Below, piece after piece: positions 25,895-35,315 of a stretch of 64,000 nt of DNA. The notes beneath the pieces were generated by a model. It ran no database searches. It was given only the letters and a program-made list of their open reading frames with translations, and was not told where the DNA came from. This DNA is from Anaerolineae bacterium (GTDB taxonomy: Bacteria > Chloroflexota > Anaerolineae > Aggregatilineales > Phototrophicaceae). The position numbers were made by a program, and so were the translations under genes. Within the stretch, counting starts at the first letter, position 1. Each line of letters starts with the position of its first letter. The stretch spans positions 431,135 through 495,134 of the forward strand of contig JALHQT010000005.1 in the NCBI GenBank assembly GCA_022841825.1, given 5' to 3'.

Positions 25895-25925
25895 TTGATA
25901 CTTTCGTCTAGAATTGATGTATAAT
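25895..25925 (+). promoter_or_regulatory. Putative sigma-70-type promoter for the 162-codon membrane gene
   Basis: TTGATA (25895-25900) and TATAAT (25920-25925) resemble -35 and -10 boxes, with a rather long 19-bp spacer, inside an AT-rich stretch. It would start transcription roughly 90 bases before the gene at 26026. Confidence 0.45.
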
Positions 25926-26025
25926 TGATTAGCTTCAAGTCGAATAATGTGGTTCAAGGTTTTCCCCAAGGTCGGCTTCGTCTGCCATTTCTCGTACATT
26001 GCGAGAAAGGAAAATAGAGACCCAT

Positions 26026-26487
26026 ATGAATATCAGCCTAATCACCAACTCGTCATTTCTCCCGATGGTGCTTGTTTGGCTATTCATGCTCCCTTTGGGC
26101 ATCGTGCTTTTTTTCAACACCCGGATCTATGAAACCGATAGCCGCTTCGCCGGTGGACGCAAAGCGCGTTGGGTCAATACCAATGGCGAAGTGACCCGCA
26201 CAGAGCTGTTTGTTCGTAAAGAGAAGAATGCGGATGGAACCGGAGGCAAAGCGGATTTCCTGGTGAGGATCGAGTTCACCTATGTCATCAACCCTGGGGT
26301 TGAAAAACATACCCTGACGCGCACCGGAGTTCACGAAGTCGCCTTCGACCGTCTCGACATCGCACGGCAGGTCGCGGAAACCTACCGTGTCGGCGAAAAA
26401 CTCACACTGGTGTTTAATGCCGTTTCACCCAGCACATTCCGTTTCATCGAGATCGATAAGAAGGGGCTTTCGACACTCGATATCTAA
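26026..26487 (+). CDS. Small membrane-anchored protein, DUF3592-like
   Basis: 153 residues from ATG 26026. One membrane helix (PMVLVWLFMLPLGIVLFF) near the N-terminus is followed by a beta-rich domain with VNTNGEVTRTEL, RIEFTYVINPG and YRVGEKLTLVFN. The pattern of short strands with a central Y-x-V motif resembles DUF3592 proteins, though the match is loose. It follows the RHS gene on the same strand but has its own promoter. A role as a partner or immunity protein for the RHS tail is possible only by position. A TTG start at 25999 would add nine residues. Confidence 0.6.
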   Translation: MNISLITNSSFLPMVLVWLFMLPLGIVLFFNTRIYETDSRFAGGRKARWVNTNGEVTRTELFVRKEKNADGTGGKADFLVRIEFTYVINPGVEKHTLTRTGVHEVAFDRLDIARQVAETYRVGEKLTLVFNAVSPSTFRFIEIDKKGLSTLDI

Positions 26488-26515
26488 TGCTGCCTGAGCA
26501 AACACAGAGCGTGCG

Positions 26516-27331
26516 TCACACCTGACCCTGCTGACGACGCTTGAAACGTCGAATACAACGCCAGACTTTGGTGCGCATGCGCTCACCTTTTCGCGCAAGT
26601 GGCACACTTTCTCCACGCAGCAGACGCCTAAAATCCGCAATCGATATGTTGATAGGAACCAGCAGACGCGCCAGGGCATAAGGGTCGTCCTCAAGGTGAC
26701 TCATGGCGTATTTGACGGCACAAGCGGATGAATAGCCCACATTCCTGACCTCATCGATCACCACTTGAGAATGATAGCCATGAGGATAGGCGAAGCTGTT
26801 GACCGGACTGCCAAGCTGCTTTTCCAGGATTTCCTTGGGCAGCGCAATCTCGTCACGCAGTGCCTCCTTTGGAAGGAGATCAAGTTGTGGATGGGTGTGT
26901 GAATGCGCACCAATCTCGATGCCAGCATGATGGATCGCCCGAATCATGTCCCACGTTAGCATTGATCTCCCGACAATGCGCGACGAGGATAAGCAATCAC
27001 TGGTCGCACCTATGCAATTGGTCGGGATGTAAAGGGTCGCCGAGTAGCCATACTCCTTGAGCACGGGGAGCGCATGATCATAAAAGTCTCCATAGCCGTC
27101 GTCGAACGTGATAACCACCGGACGTTCCGGCAGCCCCTTACCTCTTGCACACAGTGCCCGCACATACTCCGTAACGGTGATGGGTGTGAAGCGATGCTCG
27201 TGAAGATGCTCCATCTGCCGCGCAAACTCGTGCGGTCGCACGATGAACGGCAGAAAATCGTGGGTACCCGTATATGAAATACTGTGATACATCAGTATCG
27301 GGACTTGCAGGGAGACCGGTTGATTACTCAT
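26516..27331 (-). CDS. Polysaccharide deacetylase (NodB/CE4 domain)
   Basis: 271 residues. The CE4 metal-binding motifs are TFDDGY (D77, D78) and HSHTH (H143, H147), with SFAYPHG as the downstream RxxPx-like motif. PILMYHSIS at the start is typical of this class. The basic C-terminus (RMRTKVWRCIRRFKRRQQ) could bind anionic glycan or membrane. No signal peptide is seen, so it may be cytoplasmic or exported another way. It would remove N- or O-acetyl groups from a glycan. It is followed upstream on the same strand by two glycosyltransferase genes, which supports a role in surface polysaccharide synthesis. Confidence 0.88.
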   Translation of the reverse strand: MSNQPVSLQVPILMYHSISYTGTHDFLPFIVRPHEFARQMEHLHEHRFTPITVTEYVRALCARGKGLPERPVVITFDDGYGDFYDHALPVLKEYGYSATLYIPTNCIGATSDCLSSSRIVGRSMLTWDMIRAIHHAGIEIGAHSHTHPQLDLLPKEALRDEIALPKEILEKQLGSPVNSFAYPHGYHSQVVIDEVRNVGYSSACAVKYAMSHLEDDPYALARLLVPINISIADFRRLLRGESVPLARKGERMRTKVWRCIRRFKRRQQGQV

Positions 27332-27391
27332 GACCACTCTGGTCCAATCACAAGATATTGAAGCACAGAATACTAAGTCCAGGTTACTTGC

Positions 27392-28357
27392 TCAGACCAC
27401 CTGCTCATGCGCCGCGGTCCGCTCATGCCCCTTGAGCGCGAGCTGCATACTCCCCCACAAGTAGCCGAGGGCCGTACAGGAAAACCCGATGACAATAGCC
27501 CCGGCGCGGAGCAAGCCAGCAGCATCGCCGCGCAGCGCGTCCCGGGCTCCGCCAAGCACGCCCAGCGGCAGAGTCCGTATGGTGTAGGCGCTTTCAGAGG
27601 ACAAGCCATCACTTCGACCGATATGGCGGGCGATCAGCGCTTTGGATAAGCCCTCGGAATAGCAGCGATCGACAAAGTAGCGGAAGCGTCCCCGACTTTC
27701 CGGAACGCGGTGGTGGACAACTGCCGACGGATCGTAAACCATACGGATGCCTGGCATCTTCTGACGTGTTCGGATGCAGAGTTCGGTCTCTTCGCATCCC
27801 ACAGGTCGCGTTCCAACGCGACCGATGCCGTCCGTGAACAGCCCAACCCGTTCAAAGACCAACTGGCGAAACGACATATTGCAGCCGATGAGATTGCGAA
27901 CATCGGCGATTTCCTGCGGCATTCCGGTGTAGGTGCAGCCGATCACCCAGTCAAACTCACTGGGGAACCAGCCTGGTCTGCCTGCAACCCAGTTCGGCAG
28001 GATCGCACCACCCACGCCCATCACAGAATCGGACTCGTAATGGGTCAGCAGCTTCCGAAGCCAGTCCTTCTCGGGTACCGCGTCTTCGTCCATGAAGAGG
28101 ACAATGTCGCCTGTAGCGTGGGCAATCCCGGTATTGCGCGCGCCGGATAGTCCGCGCTGCTCTCTGTTCGCGATCACGGACACCGTCGGGAACGTCGCAC
28201 GCGCCCGCTCCAGCAGTAGAGGATTGTGGTCGATGACCAGGATTCGCTGCGTGATCGGCACCGTTTGCTGATCAAGACCTGCCAGGGCAGCGACAAGGTC
28301 ATCCCACCGCTGCTCTGTGTACGCACAGACGATGATCGACGTCGTCAGCGAACTCAT
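27392..28357 (-). CDS. Glycosyltransferase family 2
   Basis: 321 residues. GT-A features are SIIVCAYTEQRWDDL at the start, REQRGLSGARNTGIAHATGDIVLFMDEDAVP (a DxD-type motif with Asp-Glu-Asp), the acceptor loop GCNMSFRQ, and the downstream GCEETELC corresponding to the ED motif. A hydrophobic segment near the C-terminus (LLRAGAIVIGFSCTALGYLWGSM) may anchor it to the membrane. The start codon overlaps the stop of the other GT2 gene (ATGA), so both are co-translated. Donor and acceptor cannot be told from sequence. Confidence 0.88.
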   Translation of the reverse strand: MSSLTTSIIVCAYTEQRWDDLVAALAGLDQQTVPITQRILVIDHNPLLLERARATFPTVSVIANREQRGLSGARNTGIAHATGDIVLFMDEDAVPEKDWLRKLLTHYESDSVMGVGGAILPNWVAGRPGWFPSEFDWVIGCTYTGMPQEIADVRNLIGCNMSFRQLVFERVGLFTDGIGRVGTRPVGCEETELCIRTRQKMPGIRMVYDPSAVVHHRVPESRGRFRYFVDRCYSEGLSKALIARHIGRSDGLSSESAYTIRTLPLGVLGGARDALRGDAAGLLRAGAIVIGFSCTALGYLWGSMQLALKGHERTAAHEQVV

Positions 28358-29172
28358 TGCTGGCTTCTGTTGCTGATTTTAAACTGCGCAATCTCAGAAA
28401 TAGGGTTTGGATCACTCTCCCGCTTCTCGAAAGCCCATGGGAACTTCCAATCCAGCCACTCACGAATGATTGTGCGAAGGATGCGCACACCATCACGGAC
28501 GGCATTGAGGTTGGAAAGCCCATGGATGCGCTCATGCTCGAAGCTCGGGACTTCGGCAATACGCATCCGGGTCTTGATGACGCGGATGTTCATGATCGTC
28601 TCGATCTCGAAGCCAGGCGCGTTGACATCGATGACTGGTACCACCCAGACCCAGAAGGCGTTATAGCCGTAGCAAAGATCGCTGAATGACTGCCCGAACA
28701 GGGTACGCACTGCCATGGTGAGACCCCAGTTGCCGAAACGTCGGATCGCGGTCATATCGGACGAGCCGCCACCCTGGGCGAAGCGCGTTCCCTTGGCGTA
28801 ATCTGCCCCTGCCAGCAGCGCGCCCACGAAGGCGGGGATTTCGCGCGGGTCGGTGGAGCCATCGGCGTCCAGCATCACGATGATGTCGCCGGTCGCCGCC
28901 GCAAATCCTGTGCTCAGCGCCGCGCCTTTTCCACGCCCCTCCTGCATGAGAATGCGCGCTGACGGGCATAATTCCCTGGAGACTTCGACGGTGTCGTCGG
29001 TTGAATGCCCGTCGACGATAATAATTTCGTCAACCCAGGCGGGAATGTACGGCAGAACGTGTGGCAGGTTGCTCGCTTCGTTGAGAGTGGGGATGACCAC
29101 GCTTACCGTGGGTGCGTTATCCTCAGTGAACGCCTTGTGCGTACGTATCGGGAATAATTTGTGTGTAGTCAT
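28354..29172 (-). CDS. Glycosyltransferase family 2, DPM1/UgtP-like
   Basis: 272 residues with the compact single GT-A domain of dolichyl/undecaprenyl-phosphate sugar synthases: VSVVIPTLNEASNLP, DEIIIVDGHSTDDT, GRGKGAALSTGFAAATGDIIVMLDADGSTDP (DxD = DAD), and YCYGYNAF-type region DLCYGYNAFW. Such enzymes often charge a lipid carrier with one sugar for later transfer. A long AT-rich leader separates it from the divergent GT2 gene at 29601. Confidence 0.88.
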   Translation of the reverse strand: MTTHKLFPIRTHKAFTEDNAPTVSVVIPTLNEASNLPHVLPYIPAWVDEIIIVDGHSTDDTVEVSRELCPSARILMQEGRGKGAALSTGFAAATGDIIVMLDADGSTDPREIPAFVGALLAGADYAKGTRFAQGGGSSDMTAIRRFGNWGLTMAVRTLFGQSFSDLCYGYNAFWVWVVPVIDVNAPGFEIETIMNIRVIKTRMRIAEVPSFEHERIHGLSNLNAVRDGVRILRTIIREWLDWKFPWAFEKRESDPNPISEIAQFKISNRSQQ

Positions 29173-29600
29173 GGTGATTCCTCAGAACAACAATGAAAAA
29201 CGGAAAATGGATACGCTGTGGTGCTCAGTCCAACAAACTATTGGAGCTGAATTCAACTGTGCCGCTCCATTCTCGTAATAGAATGAATAAGCTTTCAATA
29301 TGAGTAGCATTGGGCGTAATACCTCCCATGTTATGTTAATTAACCTTTCACGAAACTAAAACTTCCTTAACATTTAAGCTGTCCAGGCTTACAAGCGCGT
29401 GAAGCGCGTAAAAAGCCTCAGCCATGAGGACGCAAAAAGAGGTAGTCGCGGCAGTTTGATCTGACTTCGGCTTGATCTTCGACTAACGATATATGAAAAT
29501 CGTAAGTCAAGTATTTTGTGATTGCGCAAGGCGGACGGGAAAAACTCTATCATAACGTAACACTTCTTTCAACTCATTTTCATTAGATTTGCGATATCGA
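29173..29600. promoter_or_regulatory. AT-rich divergent promoter region between two glycosyltransferase units
   Basis: 428 bp without an ORF. It is much richer in A+T than the flanking genes and drives transcription in both directions. A hairpin (CCTCA/TGAGG, 29416-29429) followed by GGACGCAAAAAG sits near the middle. No confident -35/-10 pair could be assigned. TTGCGC at 29522 and TATCAT at 29548 are possible boxes for the + gene but their 20-bp spacing is poor. Confidence 0.4.
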
Positions 29601-30917
29601 ATGTCAGAGTTCAGCACCACACTTGCAGCCTTTCAACCGATTCGAATTGCCGAAGTTGAATTGAGCCAGCCTATATCAGCCCTGCCACCATATGACGAAG
29701 TGACACAGCAGCGCTATTGTCGTGCACTCTCGCTTGTGCGGCTGCATTCGCGCCCGCTGGGCATTGTGCAGCTCAGCTTTGGCGAACACGGTCTAAACGC
29801 AGAGGAGTATGCGCAGGCGATCTGGCGCGCACTCGAGTCTGAAATTCGGACGCATATGCGTGAGGACGATCTGCAAGCGCCCACGGAACTGACCCCAGAG
29901 GGACTTGCGACCCAGACCAGGGCGCGCTGCCTTGCAGAAAGGGAAGCCTGGCTGGCAACAGCGCCCCTCGTGACCGCCATCATTGCCACACGTAACCGCA
30001 CCACCAGCCTTGGTATCACCCTGGACTCGGTGCTCGCATCCGAGTATCCGCACTTCGACATCATCGTCGTGGATAACGCGCCCAGCAATGACGATACACG
30101 GCATTTCATCGCGCAGCGTTATGGCAGCAGAGCGAACATACGGTACGTGCGTGAAGATCGTCCGGGGTTGGGGCGCGCGCACAACGCCGGCTTGAAAGAT
30201 GTCCAAACACCTTATGTCGTCTTCACCGACGATGATGTTGTGGTCGATCGATTCTGGCTCCTTGAGATGGTCAAGGGCTTCAGCATGGCGGACAATGTCG
30301 GCTGCGTGACAGGTTTGATCATGCCTGTAGAGCTGGAAACGCAGGCACAGCTCTGGATCGAGCAGTACAGCGGCTTCAGCAAAGGTTTCGCGCGACGCAT
30401 ATTTGACCTGAACGGCAACCGTCCGCCGGGAGCGCTCTATCCCTACACTGCGGGCGTCTTCGGCTCTGGGGCAAGCATGGCGTTCGACACGCGCGTGCTT
30501 CGTGAGATGGGCGGCTTTGACTCCGCCCTTGGGGCAGGGACGCTCGCCATGGGCGGCGATGATCTGGATGCCTTCTACCAGGTGGTCAGCAGGGGATACC
30601 GGCTTGTCTACGAACCCGCTGCGATCCTCCACCACAGCCACAGACGTGAGTACCCCGGCTTGCAGAGGCAGGCATACGGGTATGGCGTCGGGTTGACCGC
30701 TTTTCTAATGAAGTCGGTGATAGAACGCCCTGCTATCGCCCTGGACTTGTTGCTAAGATTTCCGGCAGGGCTTGCGCATATCCTAAGCTCGGACTCCCCC
30801 AAGAACTACCGCAAGCAGGCAGATTACCCCGTCGAGCTGAATCGTCTGGAGCGCAAAGGCATGCTGTACGGACCTCTCGCATACTGGCGCAGCCGAAACG
30901 CTGCGCGAAAGTCATGA
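29601..30917 (+). CDS. Glycosyltransferase family 2 with N-terminal extension
   Basis: 438 residues from ATG 29601 (a TTG at 29589 would add four). The first about 120 residues are not GT-like (IRIAEVELSQPISALPPYDEV, VRLHSRPLGIVQLSF) and match the N-terminal extension seen in some mycofactocin- and surface-type GT2 proteins. The GT-A domain follows: VTAIIATRNRTTSLG, ASEYPHFDIIVVDNAPSNDDT, RPGLGRAHNAGLKD, VVFTDDDVVVD (DDD metal site), and GGDDLDAFYQVVSRG as the ED-type motif. It is the first gene of a + strand run that continues through the flippase fusion. Confidence 0.85.
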   Translation: MSEFSTTLAAFQPIRIAEVELSQPISALPPYDEVTQQRYCRALSLVRLHSRPLGIVQLSFGEHGLNAEEYAQAIWRALESEIRTHMREDDLQAPTELTPEGLATQTRARCLAEREAWLATAPLVTAIIATRNRTTSLGITLDSVLASEYPHFDIIVVDNAPSNDDTRHFIAQRYGSRANIRYVREDRPGLGRAHNAGLKDVQTPYVVFTDDDVVVDRFWLLEMVKGFSMADNVGCVTGLIMPVELETQAQLWIEQYSGFSKGFARRIFDLNGNRPPGALYPYTAGVFGSGASMAFDTRVLREMGGFDSALGAGTLAMGGDDLDAFYQVVSRGYRLVYEPAAILHHSHRREYPGLQRQAYGYGVGLTAFLMKSVIERPAIALDLLLRFPAGLAHILSSDSPKNYRKQADYPVELNRLERKGMLYGPLAYWRSRNAARKS

Positions 30918-30995
30918 TAGTAAGACGCGAACCCTGTGCTGTGAGCCGCCCTGCAATTCATCTGCGTTCCGTATGCCTGTGAAAGGTAATTGTCC

Positions 30996-32042
30996 GTGAA
31001 AGCATATACTGTGATAAGCCCAGCACCGCGCGATGCATGGGAGGAGCTTTACCGCTCAGACCCCTTCGCGGTCCCGTACCAATCGCCGATCTGGTTCGAC
31101 TCGATGTGCGCCACCGGATCCTTCGAAGATGCCAGTCGCTATTATTTGTCGGCGGATGGGAACAAGCGGATGGTTCTGCCGCTGGTGCGGCAAAAACTAC
31201 TCCCGGGACCGCTGTCGATCCAGGAGTCAATGCCGCACGGTTGGGGGATGGGCGGTGTACTGTCATCATTCACGCTGAACACCGAGGACATCCGCTTTGT
31301 CATCGACGACCTTGAGGCAACGCCGAGTCTGAGCATCTCCTTACGTCCAAATCCGCTTCACGCTGAATTGTGGGCTGCCGCGCGCACCCCTGGGATGGTG
31401 GCGGTTCCGCGAACCGCGCATGTGCTCGACCTGGAGGGTGGCAGCGACGCCGTCTGGACGAAACGCTTCTCGAGCGACACGCGCAACAAGATCCGCAAGG
31501 CGCAGAAGTCGAACATCGAGGTCGAACACGATACAACTGGGCGGCTGATCCCTGTCTTCTATGATCTTCTGCGCCTCTCGTTTGACCGTTGGGCGCAGCA
31601 GCAGAATGAACCGGTACGGCTGGCGCGCTGGCGCGGCGAGAGGCGCGATCCGTTACGGAAGTTTGAAACGATCGCCAAACACCTGGGAGCAGCCTGCAAC
31701 ATCTGGGTAGCTCGCGTTGAAGGGCAGCCGGCTGCGGCAATCCTCGTTCTGACGGGCACCAACGTCAATTACTCACGCGGGGCGATGGATAAAGCGCTCG
31801 TGGGAATCACCAGAGCAAACGAGCTATTACAGTGGACAGCGATTGAGCACGCATGCCAGATAGGGGCACGTCACTACCACATGGGCGAAACCGGCTCTTC
31901 AGAGATGCTCGCGGATTTCAAAAGCAAATTTGGGGCGCAAGCGGTGCCATATGCCGAATATCGAATTGATCGCCTCCCGATTACGAAGATCGACCACGCA
32001 CTGCGGAGTACCGTGAAGCGTATGATCGGATTCAGGGACTAA
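30996..32042 (+). CDS. FemAB/BioF2-like GNAT acyltransferase (second paralogue)
   Basis: 348 residues. Motifs match its paralogue at 15976-17040: VISPAPRDAWEEL at the start, NKIRKAQKSNIEVEHD, WAQQQNEPVRLARWR, HMGETGSSEMLADFKSKFGA, and VKRMIGFRD at the end. GTG 30996 is chosen because GAAAGG lies 9 bases upstream; TTG 30990 is also possible. It stands between a GT2 gene and a secreted GH16 gene, so acyl or aminoacyl decoration of a surface glycan or its lipid precursor is likely. Confidence 0.78.
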   Translation: MKAYTVISPAPRDAWEELYRSDPFAVPYQSPIWFDSMCATGSFEDASRYYLSADGNKRMVLPLVRQKLLPGPLSIQESMPHGWGMGGVLSSFTLNTEDIRFVIDDLEATPSLSISLRPNPLHAELWAAARTPGMVAVPRTAHVLDLEGGSDAVWTKRFSSDTRNKIRKAQKSNIEVEHDTTGRLIPVFYDLLRLSFDRWAQQQNEPVRLARWRGERRDPLRKFETIAKHLGAACNIWVARVEGQPAAAILVLTGTNVNYSRGAMDKALVGITRANELLQWTAIEHACQIGARHYHMGETGSSEMLADFKSKFGAQAVPYAEYRIDRLPITKIDHALRSTVKRMIGFRD

Positions 32043-32086
32043 GATTCCTTGCGACCGAATGCAAGGCAGGGCAGGAAAGGGACAGA

Positions 32087-32929
32087 ATGGTGAGGTTAAG
32101 CACGATAGTGCTGGTATTCACGGTCATCATCGCGGCGACGACGCAGTGGGCGGTTGCTCTGGGCGCGCATGACCCCACACCTGTGGGTCAGGATGGCGAC
32201 TGGACGCTGATCTTTCACGACGAATTTGAAGACGACTCATTCGACACCGATCTCTGGGTGACCTGCTACTGGTGGGACGACGGCGGATGCACAAACCTGG
32301 GAAATCGGAACCTGAACTGGTACCTCCCGGAGAACGTCATCGTCCAGGATGGCGCGCTCCATCTGCGCGCCCTGGAAGAGGAAGTGGTTGGCAGCGATGG
32401 CGCGACGTACGTGTACACCTCGGGGATGGTGACGACGGGAAGTACGGTTGATGACCCATCTGCGCCGACGAAATTCACGTTCCGTTATGGCTACGCCGAA
32501 ATTCGTGCGCAGCTTCCTGCCGGGCAGGGCTTGTGGCCCGCTTTCTGGATGCTTCCAGACAGCCAGACATCTCGTCCCGAAATTGATGTGATGGAGTTCC
32601 TCGGTCAGGACGTGACATCGATACGCATGAGCATGCACTACCGAGACTCGTCGGACGAGCGCCGGCGTGTCACAACTTTCTTCGACGGTGCGGACTTCAC
32701 TGACGGCTGGCATATCTTCGCCGTTGATTGGACGCCGGAAGCGGTGGTCTGGTATATCGACGGGGTCGAGCGCTTCCGCTATGAGGAAGAGTATGTCCCC
32801 GACGTGGATATGTATATACTCCTGAACCTGGCTGTTGGTGGCGATTACCCCGGATCTCCGGACGCAGATACTCCTTTCCCCAGTGATTTTGTGATCGATT
32901 ATGTCCGTGTGTGGTCACACGGCACCTGA
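32087..32929 (+). CDS. Secreted glycoside hydrolase family 16 (laminarinase/lichenase-type)
   Basis: 280 residues. A signal peptide (STIVLVFTVIIAATTQWAVALGA) shows export. The jelly-roll GH16 domain begins with WTLIFHDEFEDDSFD and carries the catalytic signature EIDVME with nucleophile Glu165, Asp167 and acid/base Glu170. HIFAVDWTPEAVVWYIDG and FVIDYVRVW are the usual C-terminal strands. GH16 enzymes cleave beta-1,3 or beta-1,3/1,4 glucans and some galactans. Within a biosynthetic cluster it more likely trims or releases the cell's own polysaccharide than feeds on one. Confidence 0.92.
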   Translation: MVRLSTIVLVFTVIIAATTQWAVALGAHDPTPVGQDGDWTLIFHDEFEDDSFDTDLWVTCYWWDDGGCTNLGNRNLNWYLPENVIVQDGALHLRALEEEVVGSDGATYVYTSGMVTTGSTVDDPSAPTKFTFRYGYAEIRAQLPAGQGLWPAFWMLPDSQTSRPEIDVMEFLGQDVTSIRMSMHYRDSSDERRRVTTFFDGADFTDGWHIFAVDWTPEAVVWYIDGVERFRYEEEYVPDVDMYILLNLAVGGDYPGSPDADTPFPSDFVIDYVRVWSHGT

Positions 32930-32951
32930 ACAGAATTGAAGCGCGCTAATC

Positions 32952-35315
32952 ATGTGGACTACACTGCGGAACGCACACCTCCCACGCCTCATGGAACACC
33001 TGCGTTCACCGCTCTACCGCAACGGTTACGCGCTGGTCATCAGTTCAGGCGCGACGTCAGCGCTTGGGTTCATATACTGGATTCTGGCGGCGCAAAACTA
33101 CAGTACGGAGACTGTCGGGCTGAATTCGGCGATCTTGTCCGCCGTCATGTTCCTGGCGAACGTCTCCCAGCTCAACCTGGGAAATGCGTTCAACCGTTTC
33201 CTGCCGAGTTCGGGTCGTCAGTCACGCAGCATCATTCTCTACACCTATGCCCTCACTTCAGGGGTGGCGTGCATCGTGGCTGCGCTGTTCCTGCTGGGTC
33301 TCAATGCGTGGGCGCCACAGCTCAACATCTTGTATTCCAGCCCGCTCCTCATTATTGGGTTTATCCTGTCAGTAGTCGCCTGGCTGATATTCATCCTGCA
33401 GGACAGCGCGCTGGTGGGCTTGCGCCAAGCAACGTGGGTACCCTTTGAAAACATCATCTTCGCAGTCGCCAAAGTGCTGCTGCTCATCATACTCGCAAGT
33501 TTGCTGCCGGACTTCGGGATCATGGTTTCGTGGATTGTTCCGGTGATGATCCTTCTGCTGCCGGTCAATTATCTGATCTTCCGGCGGCTTCTCCCGCGCC
33601 ATATCGAGGACACGCAAGATCGTGCCGTGCCTGTGTCCCGCGCTCAGATTACGCGCTACGTCACAGGCGACTATCTCGGCTCCATCATCTCGACCGCGAC
33701 TGTCGACCTTCTTCCCATCATCATTGTGGAGCGCGTCACGGCATCCGCGAACGCATTCTTCTTCCTGTCCTGGACGATTGCATATGCGCTTTATCTGTTC
33801 AGCCGCAACATGGGGATGTCGCTGATCGCTGAGGCGGCGATTGAACCCACCAAGCTCTACATCTACAGCTATCGTATATTCGTGCAGACGGCGCGAATTC
33901 TGGTGCCATTGGTGCTCGTGGGCGTCATCGGCGCGCCACTGATCCTGCGCTTATTCGGCGACGCCTATGCGGCAGAAGCGCCTGATCTGCTGCGCCTGCT
34001 GTGCCTGTCTGCTATTCCCAACATCATCGTGCAGACGTATCTGAGCATCGCGCGCGTTCAGCGCCGGGTGTCGGCACTCATCCTGGTACAGGGCTTTATC
34101 GCCATCGCCGTCCTTGGGCAGGTCTTCCTGCTGCTGGATGTGTTTGGCATCACCGCGATTGGCATCGCATGGCTTTCCACCCAAACGCTAGTGGCTGTCT
34201 TTCTGCTGCTGACTCAACTGCGCACCGCCTGGATCCACGAAGTGAACCTGAGCTTCGTCCTCAGCGCGCTGGCACTGCCACGCCGCCTCTGGTGGTCGTG
34301 GAAACATCGTGGCGATGTGGCGAATGCCCGCCAGTTGCTGCCTGCACTGCTGCCCGCACTTTCGGTATCGCTCGGCGGCAAAGATAATCATCCCCTGGAT
34401 GTGCAGCGGCTGCTGCCGACCTTGAACGAGGTCAGCGTTATGACCGTCGGACGTGCGGATGAGCCTGAGGTTGCAGTACTCAAGGTATCACGCTCGACAG
34501 CGGCTGCCGCGAGCCTGAAACGCCAATACGCTATCCTGCAGACGCTGCGAGAAGAGACATGCCTGGGCGATTGGCAGCGCTACCTGCCCGAAATCCTGGC
34601 GGTATCCGAGCGTAATGGACAGGTCTGCTTATCTGAAAGGCTGATGCAAGGAACGCTGGCTACGGTATTCATACGAAACTCCGATGCTCGCGCTGCCGCA
34701 CAGGATGCTTCGCTCCGCTGTATCGCCGAGTTCCATGAGCGCACCCAAACCCTTCGCACGGTCGATGATGCCTTTCTCAGCCATCGTATCAGCAGACTGC
34801 TCGATGTACTCCATAAGTGGAATGTCAGCCGAAAGCGTGAAGAGACCTATGCACAGAACATCGATCGCCTTGGTGCAGAGCTTCACCGCATGCTGTCGGG
34901 GCGCACTGTTGCCCTGAGCTGGGTGCACGGTGACTATTCGCCGGACAACATCATGATGTCCAATGATGGGCTACAGGTGAGTGGTGTGATGGATTGGGAG
35001 CTTGCGCAGCCTGACGAGCTGCCACAGTTGGATGTCATGCAGTTTCTCCTTTCCTGCCGGATGCTGGTGCGCAAGCAGGAACTTGGAGATGTACTTCGTG
35101 ACCTACTGCTGAACAACAGTAAATGGTCGCCCCATGAGCAGTCTGCATGGGAGAGCGCGCAGGCTCATCTGGTCGGAGACGCCCTCAATATGCGGACAAT
35201 GCTGCTCTTCGCATGGCTTCGGCATGTGACGGATAATCTGGAAAAATCGACCCATTACGCTGCACATTGGTTGTGGACGACCAAGAACCTTGAAGGGGTA
35301 CTGAAGTGCATATGA
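32952..35315 (+). CDS. Wzx/MATE-like flippase fused to an APH-type kinase domain
   Basis: 787 residues. Residues 1-430 form a multi-TM polysaccharide flippase of the MVF/MATE clan (about 12-14 helices). After a linker, residues about 450-787 form an aminoglycoside-phosphotransferase/choline-kinase fold: the N-lobe lysine in VAVLKVS (K511), the catalytic loop HGDYSPDN (H659, D661, N666) and the metal motif DWE (D681). All key kinase residues are kept, so the domain is probably active. The C-terminal part should face the cytoplasm. It could phosphorylate a lipid-linked sugar or a small molecule as a condition for flipping. The stop overlaps the next gene. Confidence 0.88.
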   Translation: MWTTLRNAHLPRLMEHLRSPLYRNGYALVISSGATSALGFIYWILAAQNYSTETVGLNSAILSAVMFLANVSQLNLGNAFNRFLPSSGRQSRSIILYTYALTSGVACIVAALFLLGLNAWAPQLNILYSSPLLIIGFILSVVAWLIFILQDSALVGLRQATWVPFENIIFAVAKVLLLIILASLLPDFGIMVSWIVPVMILLLPVNYLIFRRLLPRHIEDTQDRAVPVSRAQITRYVTGDYLGSIISTATVDLLPIIIVERVTASANAFFFLSWTIAYALYLFSRNMGMSLIAEAAIEPTKLYIYSYRIFVQTARILVPLVLVGVIGAPLILRLFGDAYAAEAPDLLRLLCLSAIPNIIVQTYLSIARVQRRVSALILVQGFIAIAVLGQVFLLLDVFGITAIGIAWLSTQTLVAVFLLLTQLRTAWIHEVNLSFVLSALALPRRLWWSWKHRGDVANARQLLPALLPALSVSLGGKDNHPLDVQRLLPTLNEVSVMTVGRADEPEVAVLKVSRSTAAAASLKRQYAILQTLREETCLGDWQRYLPEILAVSERNGQVCLSERLMQGTLATVFIRNSDARAAAQDASLRCIAEFHERTQTLRTVDDAFLSHRISRLLDVLHKWNVSRKREETYAQNIDRLGAELHRMLSGRTVALSWVHGDYSPDNIMMSNDGLQVSGVMDWELAQPDELPQLDVMQFLLSCRMLVRKQELGDVLRDLLLNNSKWSPHEQSAWESAQAHLVGDALNMRTMLLFAWLRHVTDNLEKSTHYAAHWLWTTKNLEGVLKCI

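Noticed and set aside
29380..29460. Possible c-di-GMP-I riboswitch (GGACGCAAA box after a small hairpin)
   Set aside because: The GGACGCAAA segment and the preceding CCTCA/TGAGG hairpin look like part of the class, but the second long helix and the 5' CAAACC strand are missing. Without a covariance-model hit it cannot be supported.
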